42,234 nucleotides of DNA from the NCBI GenBank assembly GCA_029777945.1, contig JAKORG010000010.1:1-42234 (forward strand). The letters run 5' to 3'. This stretch comes from Deltaproteobacteria bacterium (GTDB lineage Bacteria > Desulfobacterota > Syntrophorhabdia > Syntrophorhabdales > Syntrophorhabdaceae). A program made the translations under genes and the position numbers. Shown one piece after another: positions 1 through 8,204 of the stretch. Position 1 is the stretch's first letter; each line of letters starts with the position of its first letter. The notes under the pieces are model-generated. The model was not told the DNA's origin, did no database searches, and saw only the letters and a list, made by a program, of their open reading frames with translations.

Positions 1-186
1 ATTGAGCGATTGAATAAAGAGTTTAAAAGAAGAACAAAACCAATGGAAATAGTGGCAGGAGAAAACTCATGTTATCTACTCCTTGCATTTATATCACTTA
101 AGATGGAGATGAGTTGGAGGCATACTAAAATAGGGAAGGTGCGTCCTAATTTACCCCTTTATAAGAAATTTACACAATTATGTTGA
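1..186 (+). pseudogene. IS256-family (mutator-type) transposase, C-terminal 61 residues, cut by window edge
   Basis: An open frame runs from base 1 to a TGA at 184-186. It reads as the C-terminus of an IS256-family DDE transposase: an ERLNKEFKRRTK segment, then a hydrophobic helix with LLAFISLKMEMSW and an IGKVRPNLP-like tail. This is the conserved end of the family, where the last helix follows the catalytic glutamate. Only the end is visible, so it is unclear whether the gene continues intact to the left or is a fragment. The element's right terminal inverted repeat should lie just after the stop, around 175-215, but it cannot be paired without the left end. Confidence 0.8.
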
Positions 187-457
187 CAGCACCAAATAAC
201 ATAGGGTTAGATTGGTTTTTTTATACTGACATTGATATATTCAGCCTGAACAGCTTTTTTTTAAGAGTTAGGTTTATTAATAAATATGACAACAAAAGTC
301 TTACTATAAATACTTATTTGGCACTAAAGAGGAATTTTTAAGATGCCATGTAGATTTTTTAAAGTGGTTTTTGGTTAATCTGTGAAATAAATGGTGAAAG
401 TAGAGATATAGCAAATGGGATATTTTAAAATTAAAACCACAGAAAAAACTCCTTGTT
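187..457. other. AT-rich intergenic spacer between IS256 remnant and chemoreceptor gene
   Basis: No gene of credible length or coding character was found. The stretch is AT-rich and probably includes the outer end of the IS256 element. Near its right edge TTAAAAC (431-437) and GTTTTAA (455-461) form an inverted repeat around the stop codon of the minus-strand chemoreceptor gene. This could be a weak terminator for that gene, but the stem is A/T only and the loop is 17 nt, so support is poor. Confidence 0.4.
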
Positions 458-2959
458 TTAATCTCCATGTTCAAGCTTATTGGAATAGCCGTTTGTCTGA
501 AACCACCTCACCTTTTTATCAAGGATAGATGCAGAATCTAAAAGGTTTGACGCCTGTGTTTCAATTGTCAGCGCCAATGATGTGAGATTGCGGGTTACAA
601 CGGATATACCATCAATCCTTTTTGATATCTCTTGAGATGTCTCTGATTGGTTTTTCGTGGCCTCTGCAATTGAATAGACCATGTCTGATACATTTTCAAC
701 GGATGTAGATATGTGATCCATTATGATTTCGTATTTTTCCAAGCGAACCAATACATCTTCAGCCACTACCTTGTGGCCATCCATAAATGAAATAAGGAAA
801 AGCATCTCTTCCTCAACACGATTAATGTCCTTACTTATTGATTCTGCAAAACCTCTCACCTTCATGGAAAGATTGCGGATATTATCCGCTACAACTGAAA
901 AAGAATTCCCAGCATTTCCTGCCCTTGCTGCTTCAATGGCTGCATTTAATGAGATGAGGTTTGTTTGGTCTGAGATATCTTTTATAGTATCTACAATCTT
1001 GCGAATCCCTTGAGACTTTTCATGGAGCACTTCAATCTTTTTTGCGCAAAAAACTGCATCATTGGCAAATTTTATAAGCTCCTTTGAGGTATCTGCCATG
1101 GATGTCTTGCCTTCAACGGTATAAACTTTCATTTCCGATGCCTGAAGAGCAGCATTTTGAGCAAGTTCAGCGATCTGGGCGTTTGTATAAGACATCTGTA
1201 TAACAGCATGTGTTGATTGCTCTGTATCGAGAGCCTGTTGTTTTGAATTACTACTCAAAATGGAGGCAGTTTCGGAAAGCATTTTTGAACTGGAAGAGAG
1301 GTTTTCCGAGATTGTGGTAATGTTGTAGGCAATGTCGGCAATCTTCTCAACAGCTTCATTTAAATTATCTGCAACAATCTTAAATTCATCTTCTCCATGG
1401 TTTTCCATCTTGATAGAAAAATCACCATCACCTATATTCTCAGCAAAGACCAATAAGGATTGTATCCTTTTCATTATAGATTTTTCAATAATCTTGCCAA
1501 TCCATATTCCAAAAATAACTGTAATTAGCCCTATTATAAAAATTAGTGCAATAATGGTTGCCACAACACTGTTTACAGTTTCTACTCCTTTTGATTGTTC
1601 GTGCTGGGCAATATGGATGATATTACGGCTCTTTTCCCTTTGACTTAAAACCATTGCATTGAGTCTTTGATTCATAGATGCCGAACGGTCTTTTGATTGA
1701 ATTGTCTTTTTTATTGTATTAGCAAGGCCTTTGTTTGAAAAAAGAATACCTTTAATCTCCTGTAATGAGGCCAAAAAACCATCGATTAATATGGCTTCAT
1801 TTTTATTTCCTCCTTGATCAAGGGCCTTTTTAATTTCCCTTGCTTTGCCCTGGGCTTGCAAGATAAAGTGAGAGAGCTTTTTTTCTATGTCCTCAACAGA
1901 CTCCCATGAACCTGCAACACACAGACGATTTGTTAGATCTTCAATAATAAATCCAATTGTTGCAAGTTCACTGTGGGCTGCTATTACCTGCTGAACCGCG
2001 GCTGACCTCTTCAAAGATTCATCAAAGGCAATATTCTCTGACTGGAAAGATATAGTCGTTCCATCAAGCTCATCACCAATATGGATTATCATCTGAGACA
2101 TCTTGTTTATACATTGCTGGTATATCCTTTTATAATCTTGCAAAAATTTTTTATCATCCGGTTTTTTCAATAAATGTAGTTTTGATTCAACTAAGCCCCC
2201 TGGCTCTGTAGATAGTTTTAATATGTCCTTTGATAACTCATATATTGCAGGAAACTCTTTTTCAAATTGAAAAATAGTGCTTATGGCATATCTTAATCTA
2301 TCTCTTGCCACCGTAACTTTATCTTGTGAAGTGGCAGTATTGATCTCAGTTATGCAAATTTGAATCTCCTGTATTGCATCTTTAAGCCTCAGTGTATTGC
2401 CCAACTGCACTGTTTTGTTCCTTGTCTTAGAACCAATATTAAAAAGATTTTTTAATGAAGTATTTTGTAGATTTCTCATAGCAGCATTCAAATTTTCAAG
2501 CCTCTTAGAATTTAAGGAAAGTTTTGAACGCACTTCGTTAACTGATTCAATAGCCAGATGCTCTGCTTGCACCCTCTCTTTTGCAGTTTTTATACTATCG
2601 TGAGTAATATTTTCAACTTCTGAAACAATGGGTAAAAATTCATAATTATTCCCGCCTTTTAATGCATGAAGCTGAGTTACAGTCTCCTTGATGGTTTCTA
2701 AAGATTTTTTTGACAATGTTTCCAGTTCAGCAAGGTCTTTAAATGTTTTTGTGCTGGAAATCTCATAAAGAATAACGATGTGTTCTTGTAATGACTTAGT
2801 GAATTCAATGGTTTTTAATTGGAAAGGTGTGGATATCTGAGTTAATTTATATATCCTTTCTTGTAGTATTTTAAGACCAAGACAACAGGTACCTCCAACA
2901 ATTAAAATACCTGTAACGGCAATGATTGTATTGAGTATCAATCTCTTTCGTATCGTCAT
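458..2959 (-). CDS. methyl-accepting chemotaxis protein (833 aa, large sensory domain)
   Basis: Inner-membrane chemoreceptor expected to signal to CheA/CheW. An N-terminal membrane segment at about residues 8-30 is followed by a long, mostly helical, presumably periplasmic region of about 430 residues. A second membrane segment lies at about 462-487, then a HAMP domain to about 540 and a cytoplasmic coiled-coil signalling domain. The hairpin tip is recognisable at DQTNLISLNAAIEAARAG (about residue 665-682), but the usual AGEAGRGFAVVADEVR continuation reads AGNAGNSFSVVADNIR, so several normally conserved charged residues are replaced. No CheR-binding pentapeptide is seen at the C-terminus. The sensory domain was not assigned to a named family. 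ATG start with AGAGG 6-7 nt upstream. It is monocistronic and diverges from the 3233 gene. Confidence 0.93.
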   Translation of the reverse strand: MTIRKRLILNTIIAVTGILIVGGTCCLGLKILQERIYKLTQISTPFQLKTIEFTKSLQEHIVILYEISSTKTFKDLAELETLSKKSLETIKETVTQLHALKGGNNYEFLPIVSEVENITHDSIKTAKERVQAEHLAIESVNEVRSKLSLNSKRLENLNAAMRNLQNTSLKNLFNIGSKTRNKTVQLGNTLRLKDAIQEIQICITEINTATSQDKVTVARDRLRYAISTIFQFEKEFPAIYELSKDILKLSTEPGGLVESKLHLLKKPDDKKFLQDYKRIYQQCINKMSQMIIHIGDELDGTTISFQSENIAFDESLKRSAAVQQVIAAHSELATIGFIIEDLTNRLCVAGSWESVEDIEKKLSHFILQAQGKAREIKKALDQGGNKNEAILIDGFLASLQEIKGILFSNKGLANTIKKTIQSKDRSASMNQRLNAMVLSQREKSRNIIHIAQHEQSKGVETVNSVVATIIALIFIIGLITVIFGIWIGKIIEKSIMKRIQSLLVFAENIGDGDFSIKMENHGEDEFKIVADNLNEAVEKIADIAYNITTISENLSSSSKMLSETASILSSNSKQQALDTEQSTHAVIQMSYTNAQIAELAQNAALQASEMKVYTVEGKTSMADTSKELIKFANDAVFCAKKIEVLHEKSQGIRKIVDTIKDISDQTNLISLNAAIEAARAGNAGNSFSVVADNIRNLSMKVRGFAESISKDINRVEEEMLFLISFMDGHKVVAEDVLVRLEKYEIIMDHISTSVENVSDMVYSIAEATKNQSETSQEISKRIDGISVVTRNLTSLALTIETQASNLLDSASILDKKVRWFQTNGYSNKLEHGD

Positions 2960-3187
2960 AATATAACCTCTGTTATATTATTCAATATTTTTTGTGTTTT
3001 GTTTTTTATCCTGGATTATATGAAGGCCGTGTTAATTTTAAATTAAATAAGTGTTAATTTTTAAAAAATTTTATCTCTTTTAACAAAACCATCTGTAAAG
3101 GACAAAACATTTTTTTCTAATTTGCAAAAAATTAACAGAAGTTTAATACAAGATTAACAAATAATTGGTTAATTAATTCGCATAAAA

Positions 3188-3213
3188 TGGCGTAGTTTAA
3201 ATTAAATACGCCA
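3188..3213. promoter_or_regulatory. 26-bp imperfect palindrome, possible operator of the 3233 operon
   Basis: TGGCGTA (3188-3194) and TACGCCA (3207-3213) are perfect inverted repeats around a 12-nt AT-rich centre that is itself nearly symmetric. The dyad ends about 20 nt before the ATG at 3233 and lies in a 273-bp AT-rich divergent spacer with no gene. Two GC-containing half-sites about two helical turns apart in an AT desert look like a dimeric regulator site. An RNA hairpin in the leader is the alternative. The regulator is unknown. Confidence 0.4.
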
Positions 3214-3232
3214 ATCCAATATGGAGAAATAA

Positions 3233-5712
3233 ATGAGCAAAATGCATTTTCCTGGTACTGGCTATGTAGAAACATCAAAAGATGAAGGTCAACTAAAAAA
3301 TCATATTAACCCAGAGGAAATTATTGATATTTTTAAAAAGAACATATTTCTCATCAGTGGCACAGAGGCTTCAATGGAATCTATCCCGTTCTCAATCTAT
3401 GACACCACAGCGGGTAGTGAAACAGAGATGCAGGCAGCTGTGGCAGGGAAAAAGGATTTTGTTGATTTACCTATAACAATCAAAGAATCAGATTATTATG
3501 CAAATCTCATTCGCAGGTCTATCTCTGGAGATACCCCAAAAAAACTCGTATCTACCCTTGAACGTTTTATCGAAGAAAACACAGACAATATCTAGGAAAA
3601 CAGTTTTGTTCGATTTGAAAGGAAAAACCTGAATTCCTTTGCCCAAAGCGTGCTGAAACGTGACCTCCTTGCTGATAAAAACAATAAAAATAGTGGAAAA
3701 AGAGACGATGTTCAAAAATTTGTATTCAATAAAAACGGAGAGGAATTTATAAGGATTCCAGTTAGTTACCTTTTAAAATTAGCACTCGCTGATATCATTG
3801 GTAGTAGAAATAATATCCCCCGTATCATACACAGGACTGGATACAGATTGATGAACTGTTTTACAAACGATAATACATCGCCAGAAACACACTCATTTCA
3901 TATCATGTCCCTTACACCTGAGACAGGACAGGTATGGGTAGAGTCGTTGCAAAGGAAAAGGCGCTTCGCTATCTCTTTTCACAGCTCCTTATTATGTATG
4001 CCAATAAAAAATTTGGGCTTATAGAATCAGGACAGGAGGTTATGGTCTATTTATCTCCCCATACACCTATACGACAGAAGCGATTAAATGACATCATTTC
4101 TGATTCTTTTTACAGAGAGTTATTTATGAATCCTTGTCTGTCTGGGTGGAATGAAGGCAAAACAAAACATTCCTATATGCATCTCTGTCATGAGGTTCTA
4201 AGCCGAAGCCAACTAAATGGAGTAGCAAAACTCCGTGATGCTGGTATAATCATTAACAACCTTGTAGTCCTTCCAAATATCTCCAACGCAAGCCTTGCCA
4301 ATAATGGAACGCATGTAAGTATGGGCAGTCAGATGCTTTTGCGCATGCTTAGTGATCCCACATCAGGTTTTACACATGTCCATGAAAAATATGTAAGTGA
4401 CCTTGTAGTCAAAATAGTCGAACACTTTCTGCCTCTATTTGTATGTATATATAGCGCATCGCCGTATAGAATTGATTTCTGGGATTTTCATCCAGAAAAG
4501 GTCCTCTCTTTTCTTCCCCATGAACTGGATTATACCCATTTGAGGATGCTCTGAAGACGATGGAAAAAGAAGACAAAAAACAAATTTTTTGGTAATACCC
4601 TCACCCCTTTTGGCCCCCTGTGGCTTGACAAATCATTGAGCAAAATCTTTGCATTAAAGGGGGACTTTGTGCATGATTTTCGTCTTATAGACTATCTTGT
4701 ATGTCTTATGAGCACTGAGCAAAGCCCTGCCTTAAATGGCATTACAGGAAATACAGCTAAACTGAAAAATGACCTTGAAAAATTAGGTATATTCCATAAG
4801 GATATGTCTTTATATCTTCTATTCAAACCAAGGGAATATAGTATTATGGGCTTTTCAGGTTTTGAGGGACGATATTATAGCCTCTTTGAGAGCTTTGAGA
4901 AGGATATGGGCAATGCAGTTTCAATTCAAAACCTCGTCATAGCCTTGGCATTCCATTATATTATTGAAGGAAAGGTCACCCATAATCATATCCCTGATTC
5001 CCCTTTTATAGAAAGTGAACGAAGGCAGATGATCTTTGATGGAGCAATCGGAATCCCCACGTTTTATGTCCGTGCAGATACAAAAAAACTCTTTTTAAAA
5101 TACATCGTCTCCAAGACTAAAAAGGTGAGAAACAGCAGGCGCTATCCTGGATATCTAAGGGTCAAGCTTGACGAATATTTAAATGCTTTATTCAATATTC
5201 TAAGAGAAGACGGTTGCCATTTTATTGATATGTTCAACATAGAGGGGGTTATGGAAGACTTGAAACAGCGTCTTGATTCATCCAGTAATTTAAGGGCATC
5301 CACACGGCTAACCAATGAAATACTGCATTCCGCAGGGGTTAAATCACCTTTTGACTTAAATGGTGAAAGGTTTAACATGGCCTCTGAACGATTCTATTAC
5401 AATCAGCTGAGGAAAAAACACATAATGGAGGCATTTAATTTTCTTGAAGAAGATTTTAGAAACCTGGATATTAGCATCATTGCAAATAATGAGCCTTTTA
5501 CATCAGCCCTTAATTTCGTTTTACAGGGCATGACCCTGTCTCGTTTCCTGCGTTTATTTAAAAATGATTTTCTAAAAGGAGAGGCAGATATTAAAGGCAT
5601 TATACAGATGGTCTTTTTAATGTTAATTGTAGAATACATAGAAGATAAAATTCAGAAACGTATGAGGGTAATATATGATTCAGCACCAGTATATCGAGCG
5701 GGAAACGCTTGA
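3233..5712 (+). pseudogene. broken gene of ~820 codons, unknown family, first gene of PSD/HAD/Lgt-like operon
   Basis: The reading starts at ATG 3233 (GGAG upstream) and continues in frame through a TAG at 3593-3595, reading ENSFVRFERKNLNSFAQ immediately after it. It shifts frame near 3925-3934, where one missing base, probably a G in CAGGGT, restores TGQGMGRVVAKEKALRY. It then passes a TGA at 4552-4554 within HLRML-stop-RRWKKKTKNKFFG and ends at TGA 5710-5712. Both stops are one substitution from TGG (Trp). Mended, it would encode about 820 residues. I recognise no family. Notable segments are NISNASLANNGTHVSMGS, DFHPEKVLSFLPHELDYTHLR and TPFGPLWLD. No signal peptide or clear membrane helix is evident. 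It overlaps the PSD-like gene by 38 nt, implying translational coupling. Three lesions argue for a pseudogene rather than separate short genes. The last part (4636-5712) is the longest intact stretch and could still be translated. Confidence 0.7.
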
Positions 5713-6685
5713 TATCAAAACAGAATCACTATACTGTGATAGATTAATTCATTTTTTGTATTCAACAGTAAGGGAAAATGCCCCTGCCATGTTTAAGATA
5801 ATAACAGGGGCACGTTTTTCAAGTTTCATCAGTTTTTTTAGCTATGAATCCTTTCTGGGAAGAAAGATAACAAAAATTAAGCAGTTTTGTATAAAAAATG
5901 GCATAGATCTTCAAGAATGTCTTGATGACCCTAAATCATTGAGTACCCCTAAAAAAATATTTGAACGCAAAATCAGATACTGGGAGACAAGACCTATGCC
6001 CCCAGATCCAGATGTAATTGTTTCTCCAGCAGATGCCCGAGTTGTTATAGGCTCACTAAATCAAAATGACCATCTCTATATTAAAAATAAATTTTTCTCA
6101 TATGAACAGCTTTTGGGCAAAGACAAGAGGTATTGGTTAGATGCCTTTAAAAAAGGAGATTATGCTATATTTCGTCTAACACCTGACAAATATCACTATA
6201 ACCATATGCCTGTGTCTGGCAGGGTTGTAGATTTTTATGAGATAGACGGTATATACCACTCTTGTAATCCCAGCGTTTTGATCGCATTGGCAACGCCCCT
6301 TTCCATGAATAAAAGGGTAGTGACAATAATAGATACAGATGTTGCTGGAGGCACAAAGACAGGTCTTGTAGCTATGATTGAAGTGGCTGCGTTAATGATT
6401 GGAGATATCCTCCAGTGTTACTCAGAGGAAAGATATGAAAACCCTCAACAAATTTCAATTGGTATGTTTCTTAAAAAGGGATCCCCAAAAAGCCTCTACA
6501 GGCCTGGAAGTAGCACAGATATACTTTTGTTTCAGAAAGACAGAGTTCAATTTGCTGATGATATACTGGAACATCTTCAAAAAAGAAATATAATGAGTCG
6601 TTTTACCTTTGGATTAGAAAAGCCCCTTGTTGAAGTGGATTTGAAGGTGCGTTCATATATTGGCAAGGCAATAAGACCAACATAG
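5675..6685 (+). CDS. phosphatidylserine decarboxylase-like protein (336 aa)
   Basis: Resembles the pyruvoyl-dependent phosphatidylserine decarboxylases, which make phosphatidylethanolamine from phosphatidylserine and mature by serine autocleavage. Family landmarks: SPADARV at about 116-122 (family SPADG, catalytic Asp), RLTPDKYHYNHMPVSG (family RLaPxDYHrxHxPxxG, catalytic His), LVAMIEVAALMIGDI (family aMVeVGAxxVGsI), and a C-terminal GSSTDILLF at about 278-286 in place of the usual GSTxxLLF. About 10 extra residues separate the GMFLKKG segment from this motif. It is longer than short bacterial Psd and has about 115 N-terminal residues before the core, as in PSD2-like forms. Start ATG has GAGG upstream and overlaps the preceding broken gene; the stop is TAG. 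A paralogous decarboxylase acting on a different phosphoserine lipid is possible. Confidence 0.82.
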   Translation: MIQHQYIERETLDIKTESLYCDRLIHFLYSTVRENAPAMFKIITGARFSSFISFFSYESFLGRKITKIKQFCIKNGIDLQECLDDPKSLSTPKKIFERKIRYWETRPMPPDPDVIVSPADARVVIGSLNQNDHLYIKNKFFSYEQLLGKDKRYWLDAFKKGDYAIFRLTPDKYHYNHMPVSGRVVDFYEIDGIYHSCNPSVLIALATPLSMNKRVVTIIDTDVAGGTKTGLVAMIEVAALMIGDILQCYSEERYENPQQISIGMFLKKGSPKSLYRPGSSTDILLFQKDRVQFADDILEHLQKRNIMSRFTFGLEKPLVEVDLKVRSYIGKAIRPT

Positions 6686-6749
6686 CGTTGACCAACGATT
6701 TATAGGTTATTATTTACTAAAAACAAATGGAGGAAATATAAATGACTGG

Positions 6750-8177
6750 ATGGAAAAGCTTGCATCCCAATATAAAAAGTATAGAATGCTCTATCCAAAC
6801 GACAAATTGATGATTGTGTTTGATATTGACGGAACAATACTGGATATGCGCTTTCTAATTCTCCATGTATTAAAAGAGTTTGATAAAAATTATAAGACAT
6901 CTCATTTTAAAAATCTCAAGATAAAAGACATTGATTTCCACGAGGACCATATCATCAAACTCTTAGACAAACTTTCTATAAATCAAGGGGATCAAAGGAT
7001 CATCCTATCCCAATACGAAAGATTGCTTATTTCATCAACAGCAGTCTTAGAAGCACATCGTCCTTTTCGTGGGGTTATGGATGTGATAAGGTGGTTTCAA
7101 TTACAACCACACACCTATGTTGGTTTAAATACGGGAAGACCTGAATCTCTTCGTGCCAATACACTCAATACCTTAAATAATCTTGCAAAGGAATACCGTG
7201 TTGTATTCAGAGACGACCTTTTGTTCATGAAACAAAACAATGATCAGGTTGATGTTATAAATTCTAAGTGCAAGGGCATTGAGTACTTTAAAAAAATGGG
7301 TTACCGAGTTTTTGCAGTTGTAGATAATGAACCAGAAAATCTTCATGCCATTCATCAGGCAAACGAAGAAAATGACATACTTCTTTTGCATGCCGACACA
7401 ATCTTTAAATCACAAAACACAATTATATCTGGGAATGTTGCAAAAGGGAAAATCTACAGTCTTTCAAAGCTTATAACCCATAGAGATCTTCCAAAACATA
7501 TTCAATTCGTATGGCAATGGGATTATAACCCTAAAGGATTCGAGCATTTTCTCAACTCTCCTGTGCATTGGATTGAACTGGATTTACATAAATTTAAATC
7601 CGGTGTATCTGATAGGACAAATTTAAACAATTCTTCAATGCTTCATAAATATATTTTGATGCTGAAAGAACACAGTAAAAAGATAAAATTTAAAATAAAC
7701 GAAAAGTTATTTCATTCAAAAGATGTAAGACACATAATTGATGAATGCGGCATAGACCATTCAAGGCTATGGTTTCATGGAGATATTAATGATCCAGGCC
7801 TTACGATGTTCAGGACATTAAGGGCTATGTATCCAGAGGCAATAATAAGCTCCCCAGTTGATATAATTTCGATATATACAGGCCGGTATGCTCTACAGGC
7901 AAAGGAGATGCTTTCTTTGTTTAAAAAATGCGGTATCAATAGGTTCTCCTTGAACTGGAGGATAAATGGAAAAAGACAGATATTTAACTTGCTTAAAAAG
8001 TGGGGGATGGAGATAGACATCTATAACACAAACAACCTTGAATCCTTTTTGCAGGCAGCCCTTCTTATGCCAGATTCCATTACCATGCATATTGATTTTA
8101 CGACAAATTTCTTTGATGATGAAAAAATGATTCACCATATAGATATAATAGACGATGAAATACGCAAGACCGCATAA
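6750..8177 (+). CDS. HAD-superfamily hydrolase with C-terminal Menorin/FAM151 (DUF2181)-like domain
   Basis: The N-terminal half is a HAD phosphatase: MIVFDIDGT with nucleophile D25 and acid D27, LNTGRPE at about 125-131 (motif II region) and VVDNEPEN at about 190 (motif IV-like). From about residue 250 comes a second domain with WQWDYNPKGFEHFL, HWIELDLH (about 272) and RLWFHGDIND (about 340), and repeated beta-strand/helix pattern. This resembles the TIM-barrel FAM151/Menorin group, relatives of glycerophosphodiester phosphodiesterases; the assignment is by eye. The GGAGG at 6729-6733 is ideally spaced for an ATG at 6742, which is out of frame. The in-frame ATG 6750 is 16 nt away, so either initiation is weak or one base has been lost or gained between the two ATGs. 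It lies 64 nt after the PSD-like gene and 27 nt before the Lgt-like gene. Confidence 0.72.
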   Translation: MEKLASQYKKYRMLYPNDKLMIVFDIDGTILDMRFLILHVLKEFDKNYKTSHFKNLKIKDIDFHEDHIIKLLDKLSINQGDQRIILSQYERLLISSTAVLEAHRPFRGVMDVIRWFQLQPHTYVGLNTGRPESLRANTLNTLNNLAKEYRVVFRDDLLFMKQNNDQVDVINSKCKGIEYFKKMGYRVFAVVDNEPENLHAIHQANEENDILLLHADTIFKSQNTIISGNVAKGKIYSLSKLITHRDLPKHIQFVWQWDYNPKGFEHFLNSPVHWIELDLHKFKSGVSDRTNLNNSSMLHKYILMLKEHSKKIKFKINEKLFHSKDVRHIIDECGIDHSRLWFHGDINDPGLTMFRTLRAMYPEAIISSPVDIISIYTGRYALQAKEMLSLFKKCGINRFSLNWRINGKRQIFNLLKKWGMEIDIYNTNNLESFLQAALLMPDSITMHIDFTTNFFDDEKMIHHIDIIDDEIRKTA

Positions 8178-8204
8178 AATTTATTATTACAGGACATTTA
8201 TTCT

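Noticed and set aside
431-461. Terminator for the chemoreceptor gene.
   Set aside because: The 7-bp stem is almost pure A/T with a 17-nt loop and overlaps the stop codon; noted in the spacer entry but not called.
4540-4600. Compensating indels around the TGA at 4552 (reading LKTMEKEDKKQIF in another frame).
   Set aside because: Possible, but it needs two indels. A single TGG-to-TGA change gives the continuous HLRML-W-RRWKKKTKNKFFG, which is simpler.
3233-5712. Reading the region as four separate genes (3233-3595, 3650-4024, 3934-4554, 4636-5712).
   Set aside because: The reading continues in frame through both stops with coding-like sequence, and one missing base joins the middle parts. No ribosome-binding sites precede the internal starts.
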